In this document: one piece after another, positions 34,428-45,092 of the stretch | How positions within the stretch are numbered: position 1 is the stretch's first letter | Layout: every line of letters begins with the position of its first letter | Origin: Quercus robur | Taxonomy: Eukaryota > Streptophyta > Magnoliopsida > Fagales > Fagaceae | DNA: 64,000 bases | NCBI RefSeq assembly: GCF_932294415.1 | Contig: NC_065535.1 | Location: 89,668,862 to 89,732,861, forward strand | Direction: 5' to 3' | The notes under the pieces: model-generated | Told to the model about the DNA's origin: nothing | The model's input: only the letters and a program-made list of their open reading frames with translations | Database searches by the model: none | Made by a program: the position numbers and the translations under genes

Positions 34428-37400
34428 TTAATAACAATATCTTCTGAGGTTATTTACATTCCATGGTCGAGGTACGGTTTTTTCATCCAGATCTTCTAGG
34501 TAGTAAGCGCCTATCCCGGCCACGGATGTGACACGGTATGGTCCTTCCCAATTGGGCCCCAACTTGCCCTAAGAGGGGTTTTTTGAGCTGCCGAGAATCT
34601 TTCTCATCACGAGATCATCTGGACGTAGGGGTCACAGCTTAACATTGGCATCATACCCTTGTCTCAACTTCTGGTGATAATAGGCCATATGAATCGTGGC
34701 TTTTTCCCTTCTTTCCTCGGCTAGGTCTAGACTTCTTCCCAATAACTCGTCGTTACCGTTTGGGGTAAACGAGTTAGACCTCAGTGTGGGGAAGTTGTTC
34801 TCGATAGGGAGCACGGCCTCAGCCCCATAAGTCATTGAAAAGGGGGTCTCACCGGTTGAACGTCACGGCGTTGTCCGATAGGTCCATAAGACGTGCGGGA
34901 GCTCTTCTACCCATCTCCCCTTTGCCTCATCCAGTCTTTTCTTCAGTCCGTTCACTATGACCTTGTTCACGGCCTCGACTTGCCCATTTCCTTGGGGGTA
35001 TGTGGGGGTGGAATATCGATTAATGATCCCAAACTCGCGGCAATAATCCCTAAAGCTCTTACTGTCGAATTGAAGACCATTGTCAGAAATGAGTGTACGT
35101 GGAGTTCCGAAGCGGGTGATAATGTTCTTCCAGATGAATTTCTAGGCATCCACGTCCCTAATGTTGGCCAAAGGTTCAGCTTCCACCCATTTAGTGAAGT
35201 AATCGGTTCCGACTATTATGTATCGCTTGTTCCCCGCAGTTTTGGGGAAAGGTCCGACAATATCAAGACCCCATTGTGCGAACGGCCATGGCTAGAAAGT
35301 GGGTTGAGAACCCCTCCGGGTTGGTGGATATTCGGGGCAAATCTTTGGCACTGATTGCACTTCTTAGCGTATTCTTGGGCCTCTCTTTGCATGTTCGGCC
35401 ACCAGTATCCTTGGGTGAATGCCCTGTGCGCCAGCGACCTTCCTCCGGTGTGACTTCCACAAATTCCCTCATGTAACTCTTCAAGTAGAGACTCGGATTC
35501 TTATGGATGTACGCAGAGTAGGTACGGTCCAGAGTAGGAGCGCCGATATAGTTTGTGGTCATCTGATAGCAAGAACCGAGGAGCATTTCTACGTATCTTC
35601 TCGGCCTCTAGTTTTTCTTCCGGTAAGATATCGTCTTGGAGGAAGTTCTTTATGGGGTCCATCCAGCTAGGACTCTGTCTGATCTGATGGACTTGGGCCG
35701 GGTTTCTGCTGATGGGACTCGCCCTGACTAGATCTTCTACAAGGATCATTCGTGGCAGATTATGCGTCGAGGACGTGGCAAGAGTAGCCAGCGAGTCTGC
35801 ATGAGTGTTTACACTTCTGGAAACGTACGTCAGATTGAATGACTCAAAACTCGTCTGCAGGCGTTTGACTTGTCCTAGATACTCTTGCATCCTAGCATCT
35901 CTGGCTTCCAGTTCACCCATCACTTGTCCAACGACCAACCTGGAGTCCGAGAATGCTTCTATTACTCTTCCGCCCAATCTTTGAACCATTGTCATCCCTT
36001 GAAGTAAGGCCTCATATTCGGCTTCATTGTTCGTAGCCGAAAATCCGAGCCTCAGCGATTTTTCAATGGTGGCACCGTCTGGTGATATTAAAACTATCCC
36101 AACTCCAGATCCTCTCTGGTTGGCTGCGCCATCCACGTAGACCTTCCAATGCAAGGTCCCCCCTGCTGAAATTACGCCAACCGATTTTCCATCCATGTCT
36201 TTCTTCTCGGTTATTATTTCTATAGAGGGTTCAGCAAACTCCGCTACCAAGTCTGCGAGGACCTGACCTTTGATGGAGGATCTGGGCATATATTTAATAT
36301 CAAAGGCTCCCAAAAGCGCACTCCACATGGCGATCCTTCCTGTGTAGTCAGCGCTTCGAAGCACTGCTCGGAGGGGAAGCTGAGTTAGAACGATGACCGT
36401 ATGCGCCTGAAAGTAATGAGGGAGCTTCCGGGTGGCATGTACTACCGCCAGAATTGCCTTTTCTAGAGGTAGGTATCACACCTCGGCCTCATGTAATGAT
36501 TTGCTCACATAATACACCGGTCGCTGCACCCCATTATCGTCCCGTATCAGTACCAGGCTTACGGCATGGGGAGTTACAGCGATGTACGCAAACAACACCT
36601 CGTCTGCCTCAGGGCTGGACATGATGGGGGGTCGTGACAGATATTCCTTAAGCTGCTGGAAAGCCCGAACACAATCCTCCGACCATTCAAACCCTTTCCA
36701 CTTATTTATCAAGAGGTAAAAAGGTCGGCATCGATCCGCTGACCGTGATATGAACCGGTTTAATGCTGCAATCATACCAGTGAGCTTCTGTACTTCCTTC
36801 GGGTTCCGAGGAGCCTGTAGGCTGTTTATTGCTTTGATTTGATCGGGGCTCACTTCTATTCCCCTGTGGGTTACCATGTACTCTAAAAATCTCCCCGACC
36901 CGACTCCGAATGAACATTTGGAAGCGTTCAACCGCAACCGGTGTTCCCTTAAGATAGCGAAGATTTTTTCGAGGTCTTTCACGTGCTCGGACACCCTTTT
37001 ACTCTTTACAACCATATCGTCTATGTAAACCTCAATGATCTTGCCCAGCTGTGGTTCGAACATCCGGCTCATCATCCTTTGGTAGGTTGAGCCTGCGTTC
37101 TTCGGCCCAAACGGCATCACCTTATAGTGATAATTTCCGATGGGCGTCATGAAAGCCGTCTTCTCCTGGTCTTCTGGCGCAAGGGGGATCTGATGATAGC
37201 CCTGGATGGCGTCCAGGAAGCTCATCCGAGGGTGACCCACGGTTGCATACACCAACTTGTTGATTCGGGGTAGGGGGAATGGGTCCTTTGGGCACGCCTT
37301 GTTCAGGTCCGTGAAGTCCACGCAGACCCTCCACTTCCCTGTCTTCTTCCTTACCACCACCGTGTTTGCCAACCATTCGGGGTAAAAGACCTCTCTAATA

Positions 37401-37741
37401 GCCCCTGCTTTTTTCAGTTTTGCCACCTCGTCTCTTACGGCACTAGCATGTTCCTTTGAAGGGCGTTGGGGTGGCTACTTCTTCGGAATGGAAGAGGGGT
37501 TGACGTTCAGGTGGTGACAAATAAGGCTAGGATCAACTCCCGGGGCGTCGTAGGCGTCCCATGCAAACACGTCGACATTTCCTCTGAAAAATCTGATCAG
37601 TTCCTCTTTTTCTTGAGAAGGCAACTCAGAGCCGACCTGAAAAAACTTGTCCGGGTCGTTGTTGACAGCGATCTTATCTAAACTTTCACACCTTATCTCC
37701 TCGGCTAGCCCGTCCCCTTGCCTGGCCGAGGAGGCTGGTTG
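34428..37741 (-). pseudogene. Gypsy pol: RT, RNase H, archaeal-type RNase H, integrase (broken)
   Basis: The frame continues directly from gag-pro beyond a TAG at 37742. RT is recognisable from WLANTVVVRKKTGKWRVCVD, DLNKACPKDPFPLPRI and the catalytic YIDD (EVYIDDMVVKS). RNase H follows (RPVYYVSKSLHEAEV). A second RNase H of archaeal type begins WKVYVDGAANQRGSGVGIVL and includes NNEAEYEALLQGM and ADSLATLA. The integrase has an HHCC-like zinc part, GLDIVGPF, and near the end GKLGPNWEGPYRVTSVAG, finishing about 34428. Inactivating changes: TAG at 37475, TGA at 36476, TAA at 35501 and frame changes in the integrase. All three stops are in one frame, so single-base decay rather than rearrangement explains them. 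Confidence 0.9.
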
Positions 37742-39781
37742 CTATGAGCTCTGTGGGGCCGAGGACTCGGCAACGGGCCGATGTAAGATGGCGGCAACCA
37801 TACACTTCTTGGCTACGGCCTGATCTCCTCGGATCTCTTCTACTTGTCCTCTGGATGGGTATTTTACTTTTTGGTGGAGTGTGGAGGATACGGCTTCTAG
37901 GGCGTGGATCCATGGCCTGACAACTATTGCGGTGTAGGGGGAGTAAGCGTCGACCACGATAAAATTTACCTCCACCACCTCCGACCCAGTCTGCACGGGT
38001 AGCTGGATCTGCCCTTTTGGTGTAACAATCCTCCCTTCGAAGCTGAGAAGGGGGGAATCATAAGCTGCCAAATCTTCCGGCTTCAGGTTCAGCCCCTTGT
38101 ATAGATCAGAATACATTATCTCTACCGCGGTTCCTGAGTCTACTAACACCCTTCTCACATCGAAGCCTCCAATTCTTAACATAACCACCAAGGCATCATC
38201 GTGAGGTTGAATCGTTCCCCTCTTATCCACGTCCGAGAATCCCAGTATCAAAGAGCTTCGCTTTTTCGACCTTTTGGGTTCCCTATGCCTGTCCTCGGAG
38301 TGGAGCCGATCAACAGCCAGTACCCTGGGGATGGGTGGCCCAGTTCTTCCTAGTGCAGCGAGGATGACATGTATCGTTCCAGTAGGGGGTCTTAAGGACA
38401 CATCCTTTCGAGACTCTGGTATTGCTTGATCGGGATGTCCGCTCGAGGGGTGCAGAAGGTGACGTAACTTCCCTTCTCGGACCAACTGATCTAGGTGATT
38501 CCATAGATTCCTGCAATCCTCAATGGTATGCCCATGGTCCTGATGGTAGTGACAGTATAGGTCCTGGTTACGTTTGGAAGGGTCTCCGGCCATCTTTCCT
38601 GGCCATCTAAAATAGGGCTCGTTCCTTACTTTCTCCAGCACCTGTTGTACTGGCTCCCTGAACACGGCATTCACTGTTTGCGAGTGACTCTGTCCAGCCT
38701 GTCGCGAGAAATCTCTTCTCGGCTGGCTAAGGTTATACCGTTCCAACCTAAAGTCATTTTCTTTGGGGGGAATGACCTTCTCCTTTCCCCTTCCTTGCAG
38801 TTGATCTTCCTCCACCCTTTTGTACTTGTTGATCCTATCCATCAACTGATGAACGTCGGCAACTGGTTTACCAGTGAGGGATTTCCTTAAGCTATGCTCG
38901 GTGGGGAGGCCACTTTTGAACGTGCTGATAGCAACATCATCATGGCTGTCATCTAAGTCGTTATACACCTCCCAATATCTATCCGAGTATGCTTTCAGGG
39001 TTTCTCCTTCGTGCATGGATAAGGACAATAATGAACTAAGGGGTCGAGGGACTCTGGTGTTTGGGATAAAACGGGAGCAGAAAGCCTGAGTGAGCTGCTT
39101 GTATAAGCCTATGGAATTTGTTTTCAGGCTGTTAAACCACCTCATTGCCATTGATCCCAAGCTGGATGGGAAGATTTTGCACATTAGGGCTTCATTTTGC
39201 GAGTAGATTGCCATTTTCTGGTTAAACTGGCTCACATGCTCTACCGAGTCTACTCGGCCATTATAGATGGCGAACGCCAGTTGGTTGAAGCGTCGAGGCA
39301 GCTTAGCCCCTTCAATTCTATACGTGAAGGGTGATCTTGAAACCTGGTCCAGCGCCTTCTTCATAACATCGTTCCCTGAACCCTTGCTGGATGGGTTCTC
39401 ATATTTCCGTACAGGGCGTGGTTCCCTTTCGTAGGAAAAGGTTTCACTTGGGGGGGGTCTTTGACCTCCGTCGGTAACTCGCATCCTCCGCATTAGAAGA
39501 CTCGTCTGAGTCGGAGGGGGATCGTTTTCGCCGCACACGTCGTAACTCCCTTTTCAGGTCATCTATCTCCCGCTGCATGGCCTGATGACTATTTCGCCTC
39601 TGGACACGTGACTACCTGTCTGAGTGTGACTCTGGCTCGTCCGGATAGTATGCACACTTCCCTCACGATTCCCCCTGCCGCCTGGGTTGGTGGGGTTATT
39701 TTGCCTCTGGGACTCGGCGGGTTGTGTCTGTTGGGAGTTTGCCTGATGAGGATTCTCCTGGTGTGGGCCTAGTTCTGCCAT
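37742..39781 (-). pseudogene. Gypsy gag-protease (frameshifted N-terminus)
   Basis: Translation likely starts MAELGPHQENPHQANSQQ at 39781. Two frame changes, near 39600 and near 39460 at a run of G, divert and then restore the frame. The gag core is clear: LPRRFNQLAFAIYNGRVDSV, MAMRWFNSLKTNSI, LSMHEGETLKAYSDRYWEVY. A CCHC-like knuckle, YCHYHQDHGHTIEDC, follows. The aspartic protease contains VRRVLVDSGTAVEIMY, with DSG in place of DTG as its active site. The frame ends with TAG at 37742; whether this stop is ancestral (readthrough to pol) or a mutation cannot be told from one copy. Confidence 0.9.
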
Positions 39782-39816
39782 ACTCGACCGTTGTACTAGC
39801 TGATGCTCTAGTTCTT

Positions 39817-39834
39817 CCCACAGACGGCGCCAAT
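39817..39834 (-). other. Primer binding site of the gypsy element
   Basis: Directly inside the 5' LTR, the minus strand reads ATTGGCGCCGTCTGTGGG. TGGCGCCG starting two bases from the LTR end is complementary to a tRNA 3' end finishing CGGCGCCA. The tRNA was not identified. Confidence 0.65.
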
Positions 39835-40511
39835 TGTAGTTGCACGATTTTCCTGGCCCAAACCCTATTGATCAAGCCCTGACCCAAGGCACAACACACA
39901 ATAAATACTTGTAGAGGATGGGTCAAAAAACTTAGCCTCAGTGAGCTTAGTCGGCCTGAGGTATGGAAAATGTTGTTGCAGGAATAAAAACACTAGAATG
40001 GATACTCCACAGAAGATTCTATTTCCTAAGTGCTGAATACATTTTTTCCGTCCTCCTCTTTGAGGGACTCCATTACATTATATAGCTCTCTCATTCTTAT
40101 CTGAACCTTACACCTGTTGATCATCTAAGCCCCCACTTAAGCACCTGTCCTATCAGACACCTTTATCACTCCCTTGTGAGTTGCAGTGGCCAAGGTAGTA
40201 CTGTTCAGGAGTCTTTTCCTCATTAATGCGGCCAAGAGGGTGGTTGTGACACATTTAATGTGGTGGTAGCAGCTTTTCATGAGATATTTTGGGTTTTATT
40301 CTTTTTTATATGCTTGGAGGATGAGCTGCAGTGGTTGGGGCGAGCTTTTGGTCTGGACTTCGTAGTGTCCGAAGAGGTGTTACTCTTCGGACAGGTTTCT
40401 TTTACCGCAGTTGGGCCTGAATAATGTTTTGGCTATGACTTCTCCTCGGACACGATACTTCTCGGACGGGCCTGTATTTAACTAGCCCATTATTTTGAGC
40501 CGGGCCCCACA
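39835..40511 (-). repeat. 5' LTR of the gypsy element
   Basis: 677 bp, TG...CA ends, aligning without gaps to the other LTR as far as can be followed by eye. Confidence 0.92.
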
Positions 40512-40516
40512 CTAAG

Positions 40517-43290
40517 TATTTAATATATTTTTTCTCTAAAAAAAAGTATTTAATATATTTAGCATATATTTTACTTCAAATTTAGTTTTTTTTTTTAAGG
40601 AAAATATATAACAAGTGTTAGGGTACTTTTTTTTTTTACACCTAATTTTATTTGAGTACCACCTATTTATACCGCTAATAAGTTATTGGGTTTTCCCAAA
40701 TATTTTTTGCTCTATTATTATGTTAATCACAAATGTTTCATATCTCATTATCTAAAATTGGGTTATGATATAAAACATCACAAAAAAGCCCAATTCTCGT
40801 TGACAATATCAAAACCCAGTTCTCGCTGGCAATATTTAAAAGCCCAAGCTAACTACTTGGCACTATTCTATCAAAAGCTCAAGGTTATTAATATTTAATC
40901 ATAATTATTTTACTTAAAAGTCCAATGATCAACAATGTTTTAAGTTCTTAAACCTATTACTATAATATTACAAGCCTATGAAATTTATCTTATAAAACCC
41001 ATGGTAACCATTTATGTTACGTGACACTATTCATTTTTCTAAAACCCATGGCAAACATACATCAAGCCCATGGAGAATTATGAATTTGTGTTACTAATAT
41101 AAAAATCCGTGGAAAGTTATGATTTACATTAAACCCATAATATTTATTTATTTCATACCTTATTATAAACCCATGGTAAGTATTTATGTTATGTAATACT
41201 ATTCATTTTTCCAAAACCCATGGCAAACATATATCAAGCCCATGGAGAATTATGAATTTGTATTACTAACATAAAAGCCCATGGAAAGTTATGATTATTT
41301 ATTTTGGATGTATGACATCTATTTACTTCAACCATAATATAAACCCATGGAATTTATATAAGAACTAATGGTCACTATTTATCTTACATCACAATATTCA
41401 TAATATTTATTACCAAAACTCATGGTAATTATTCATCCTACATGGCCATTATGATTATCTATACAGAAACTATACAAGTTGTTATTTAAAGCCCATGAAA
41501 ATTAATACCCAAAATCTGTCATAAATATTTTATAAAAACTCATGGATTCATTTTATTTCTACTAACAACTAAAACCCATGAGGAGTAAAAAACCCATGGC
41601 AAAGCATGTCTTTGATGTCCATTTTGTAGGCTTAAGAATCTCATGAAGTAGGAAATAAGCTCAAGCAAAGAAAGGGCCATGTGGCGCAACTAAAAGTGCT
41701 GAAATGGAGAAGAGTTCCAGCCCAAAAAGGTCCCCCAGCAAGAGGCTTGAAAGTGGGCAACCAGCTCTTGTTCATTCCTAACCAAAAAGAGCAACTAGAT
41801 ACTCATACAAGGGAACCAAGCCTTTGAGAATGGACTAAGGGTTGTCCCATCAATTTTCTGCCACCCTCTGCCTGACGTTAACAATGCCCAAAGGCTGTCA
41901 TATCAGCTAAAGTCAAAAGGATGAAGGGACTCCATCATCTTTCTCAAGACTGTACCTCCAGCGAAAGGGGAGTTGAAGCCAAATTATCCAAACTTAACAA
42001 ATTGATGCTATAAATGTTAAAAACGATCAAGACATGATTCATGTACCAAGCCCATGAATCCTAAAGGGGAAAATTTGGGAACATGTGGTTTGGAGGGCAT
42101 AAAGGGATCTCCAGCGGAACCCCCTAAAGTAGACTAAAGCTTGACACCTGGCTTGGGGGTGTTGAATCTTACTTCTCAGGAGACCAAATCTCAGTTTGTA
42201 GCATTAGGATTCACTCTTGATACACAATAATTAAGCTCAGCCCCAAAAATCTTGGCACTTAATGCAAAAAGCTCTAAAATCCCATCATTACCCAAAGAAG
42301 CAAGACAACCCTTCAAAGTGGATTTTCCTACTTCTGATAAAAAAAACTCAGGAAAGTTAAACCTTGATTTCGTCACCCTTGATGAGTCATGCATTTTTGG
42401 ATTCTTGTCAATCAATGCTTCTCTAAAGCTCTATTATAAAAACATACACACCTTAGCCTACTGGAGGAAAAAGTCTCTTTAAAATTTTCTGTCATTAACT
42501 ACACTCTGCAGAGATTCAATCTCTATTTGCTTTCTTTAAGCTTCCCCAAGCTCTTTTGAGCTCACTCACAACCTTTCTCAGCTTATAGTCACCATAACAC
42601 CAACATTCACGACATTGCTTACACCTTCCTACTCCATAAATGTCCCATAACTGACCAGGACAGCCACTCCCTCTGAAACCCTTGGTTTGTTTACTACTTT
42701 GCTCGTGGTTTAGCTTTCCTCAAGCTCACCACTCATCATCTTCAGCTTACACTCATCTAATCCCAGATATTCTTCCCACCCCTCTACACAACCACAACTC
42801 AAAAATGTCCTCCAACTAGACACAAACAACCCATTACTCACAAAAAGCTTCAATCTCAGTGTTAATCTCATCTCACTCACTCAAAATAGCCCACATTCAC
42901 CTCATTCATGCCTTATGATTATACACTCACCAAAATCTTAAATTAATACTTGCTGCACTGAGCTGGGGATCTTTCTCTCCCTTCGTTCCATCATATTTTT
43001 CCTCTTTTATTTGTAACTATGGAGCCTTTAATCATTGTTTATTATTATGATGAAGAATATAATGAATTTTTCCCTCACAATTGATGTAATGATGGCTGAA
43101 AGTATTATAAATTCCCTTAACCAAGACACACAAGGACCCTCAGGAGTGAACATTTTCCTAAATTTATTTAATCATTAACTGCTGGACTATAAGTATAATT
43201 TCACCCATACCACTAAAGATAATACCATACCACTAGAGGACTGATTTGAACTATGACACTGTAAAAAGATCAATAATATAACAAACTAAC
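40517..43290. other. Repeat-rich non-coding region with AAACCCATGG tandem units
   Basis: The word AAACCCATGG or close variants appears over ten times between 40990 and 41600. Two long direct copies (about 40993-41130 and 41164-41300) share GTTACGTGACACTATTCATT-like and CCCATGGAGAATTATGAATT. The rest (41640-43290) is CT/CA-rich, without a supported frame; it may be part of an LTR-type element but no ends were found. Confidence 0.5.
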
Positions 43291-45010
43291 AATACTAACG
43301 TGTTTATTGGGCTTTATTGTTTTTTTCTTGTTAGGGTGCAGCCTTTATCTCTTACTTGGGAAGACTTACATCACACCGATAGCCTTTGGGCTTTATTTCA
43401 AGGGCCCATTGTCGAGTTTCGGCTTGGCTACCCCATATTCTATTTGGGAACATCAAAAATTTCCCCCTCAACAACAAGTAAATGAAGAAAATTATTGTCT
43501 CATGTTATTATAATTTCAAATTATTTAATTTTTTGTTAATTTAAATCCAATATATAAATTTTATATGGCAATAAGATCTATTAATTCAAATTTTAAGAAA
43601 AACATAATAGATGAAAATATTTTAAGATTATAATAAAACATGAAAATGTTGATGTTTTAATATAAATAATAAAATGTGGAACTTAAAATATTAATGACAT
43701 TTTTATGTGATGAGATGAGATAAACATATTGGGGAGATTTTAATTAAGTAATTAATATAACATAACAAATAGGGACACCATTTAACTAAAGCTTAAGACT
43801 ATGAGTTTGGGTTTAATTATGTTCTATTAATCACTAATTCTTATCATTATTATTCCATTTTGGACTTTTATTTACATATATATACCCAACACTAAACTAC
43901 CCGTCAAAAGCCTTAAAGCTCAACTAGCATTTTCTAATGTTAAGTTCAAATCCTCCATCTCTCAGTATAACTATCAAATATCCACACACACAAACACAAA
44001 GCTGTCCAACATTCCCTCTCTTTAGTCTTTACCTAATTAATCTCTTCCTCTTTAAATCTCGGCTACCCTTTAAAATCCATAATCAAAAAACAAATGCATC
44101 GACCCTAGACCAACATTGGGTGGTCCTGAGGATCACAACCCACGATTAAGAAATACTACTTAGTATAATTGCCTGTCACATGAGCCTAATGAGCACAACT
44201 TTAACCAAATCTCCAAAGGTCACAGATTCACCAACAAAATATTATTAAGGAAACCCCACAGAAATTTCTGAGAGACACAACCAGATGAAAAGCTACCCAA
44301 CTAACTTTAAGAACCTGTTTTAAATTTTAATACCAAAAAGCTAATCTTTGTTTAGATTATCATTTAACAAGTTAATCACTAAAGTAATTATTCTAATGAA
44401 AGAATGCTTAACCTTAATGATACATGTCTACCTCCTTTTCATCAATGTTCGCATCAATCATACATGTCTACTATCTTTTCACCAATGTCGGCCCAAGTGC
44501 ATGCTTTGCTATAATGCCACTCTTCCTTTTCTAGCCTGTTATGGTTAGGAAATGCCTATAATGTGGTGGCCCTAGACAACTCTAGCAAGTAATCCTTCAC
44601 TCTTAGCCTGAATCTATGGTTTTCATTTAAAGGTACAAAAGGTTTGGGCCTTCTTATGTTGTTTTTTAAGATTTCATCCCACGAGGGTCGATGCTTGTTT
44701 AGTGGTTAGCATGTGTTCTCTCCCACTGAATCTTTTGGGTTTTCTCTCAAATCAAATTCCATTTCCAACTGTAATACCTCATCTTTCCAACATCTTTTTG
44801 AAAAATTGATACTTGATAATTATCTCTTAGGTGGGTCAATCCAACCAACGGTAATGATTTAGTTAGTAGAGCAACTAGCTATAGTCATACTATAAACACT
44901 ATTTATATGGGTGTGCACTCTATGGTTGAAAACCCACTTGCTTTCTAACATATAGATGAGATGGTGATTTAGCATGTCTAGTCAATTATACATGCATGCT
45001 TAGAGCGATC
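43291..45010. other. Intergenic, upstream of the VAN3-binding-like gene
   Basis: No supported gene. Two overlapping short plus-strand frames at 43300-43513 have no recognisable features. Confidence 0.4.
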
Positions 45011-45020
45011 TATATATATA
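45011..45020 (+). promoter_or_regulatory. TATA box of the VAN3-binding-like gene
   Basis: CTATATATATATTTGAAG places a TATA stretch ~75 bp before the start codon at 45093, a normal plant distance given a short leader. Confidence 0.5.
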
Positions 45021-45092
45021 TTTGAAGCTTGGGATTGCAATTTCTCATTCACTAAAGTACACTGCCCCTAAGATAATCATCGCTCCTAATCC

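Larger units (their letters stand above)
28219..40511 (-). mobile_element. Full-length Ty3/gypsy retrotransposon, Tat-type, with CTAAG target duplication
   Basis: Two 677-bp LTRs (28219-28895 and 39835-40511) begin TGTAGTTGCACG and end GGGCCCCACA. CTAAG flanks the whole element (28214-28218 and 40512-40516). Transcription is right to left: primer site near 39817-39834, gag-pro, RT, RNase H, a second archaeal-type RNase H, integrase, then a long 3' region with a tandem array and an opposite-strand gene. A dual RNase H and an antisense gene near the 3' LTR are known features of the Tat lineage (Retand/Ogre relatives). The two LTRs differ at roughly 18-20 positions by eye (about 3%), suggesting a fairly recent insertion. 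The coding region is already defective. Confidence 0.93.

Noticed and set aside
35263-35586. 107-codon minus-strand frame in the integrase region
   Set aside because: It is an alternative frame of the integrase zinc-finger region caused by a frameshift; the true frame carries the integrase residues.
40617-43288. Possible solo LTR from TGTTAGGG to CTAACA
   Set aside because: Ends look LTR-like but flanking 5-bp sequences differ, so there is no target duplication to support it.
44680-44770. tRNA-derived SINE-like stretch (TAGTGGTTAGCATG A-box-like)
   Set aside because: The A-box-like word is good but the B box is badly degraded and no 3' tail or target duplication could be seen.
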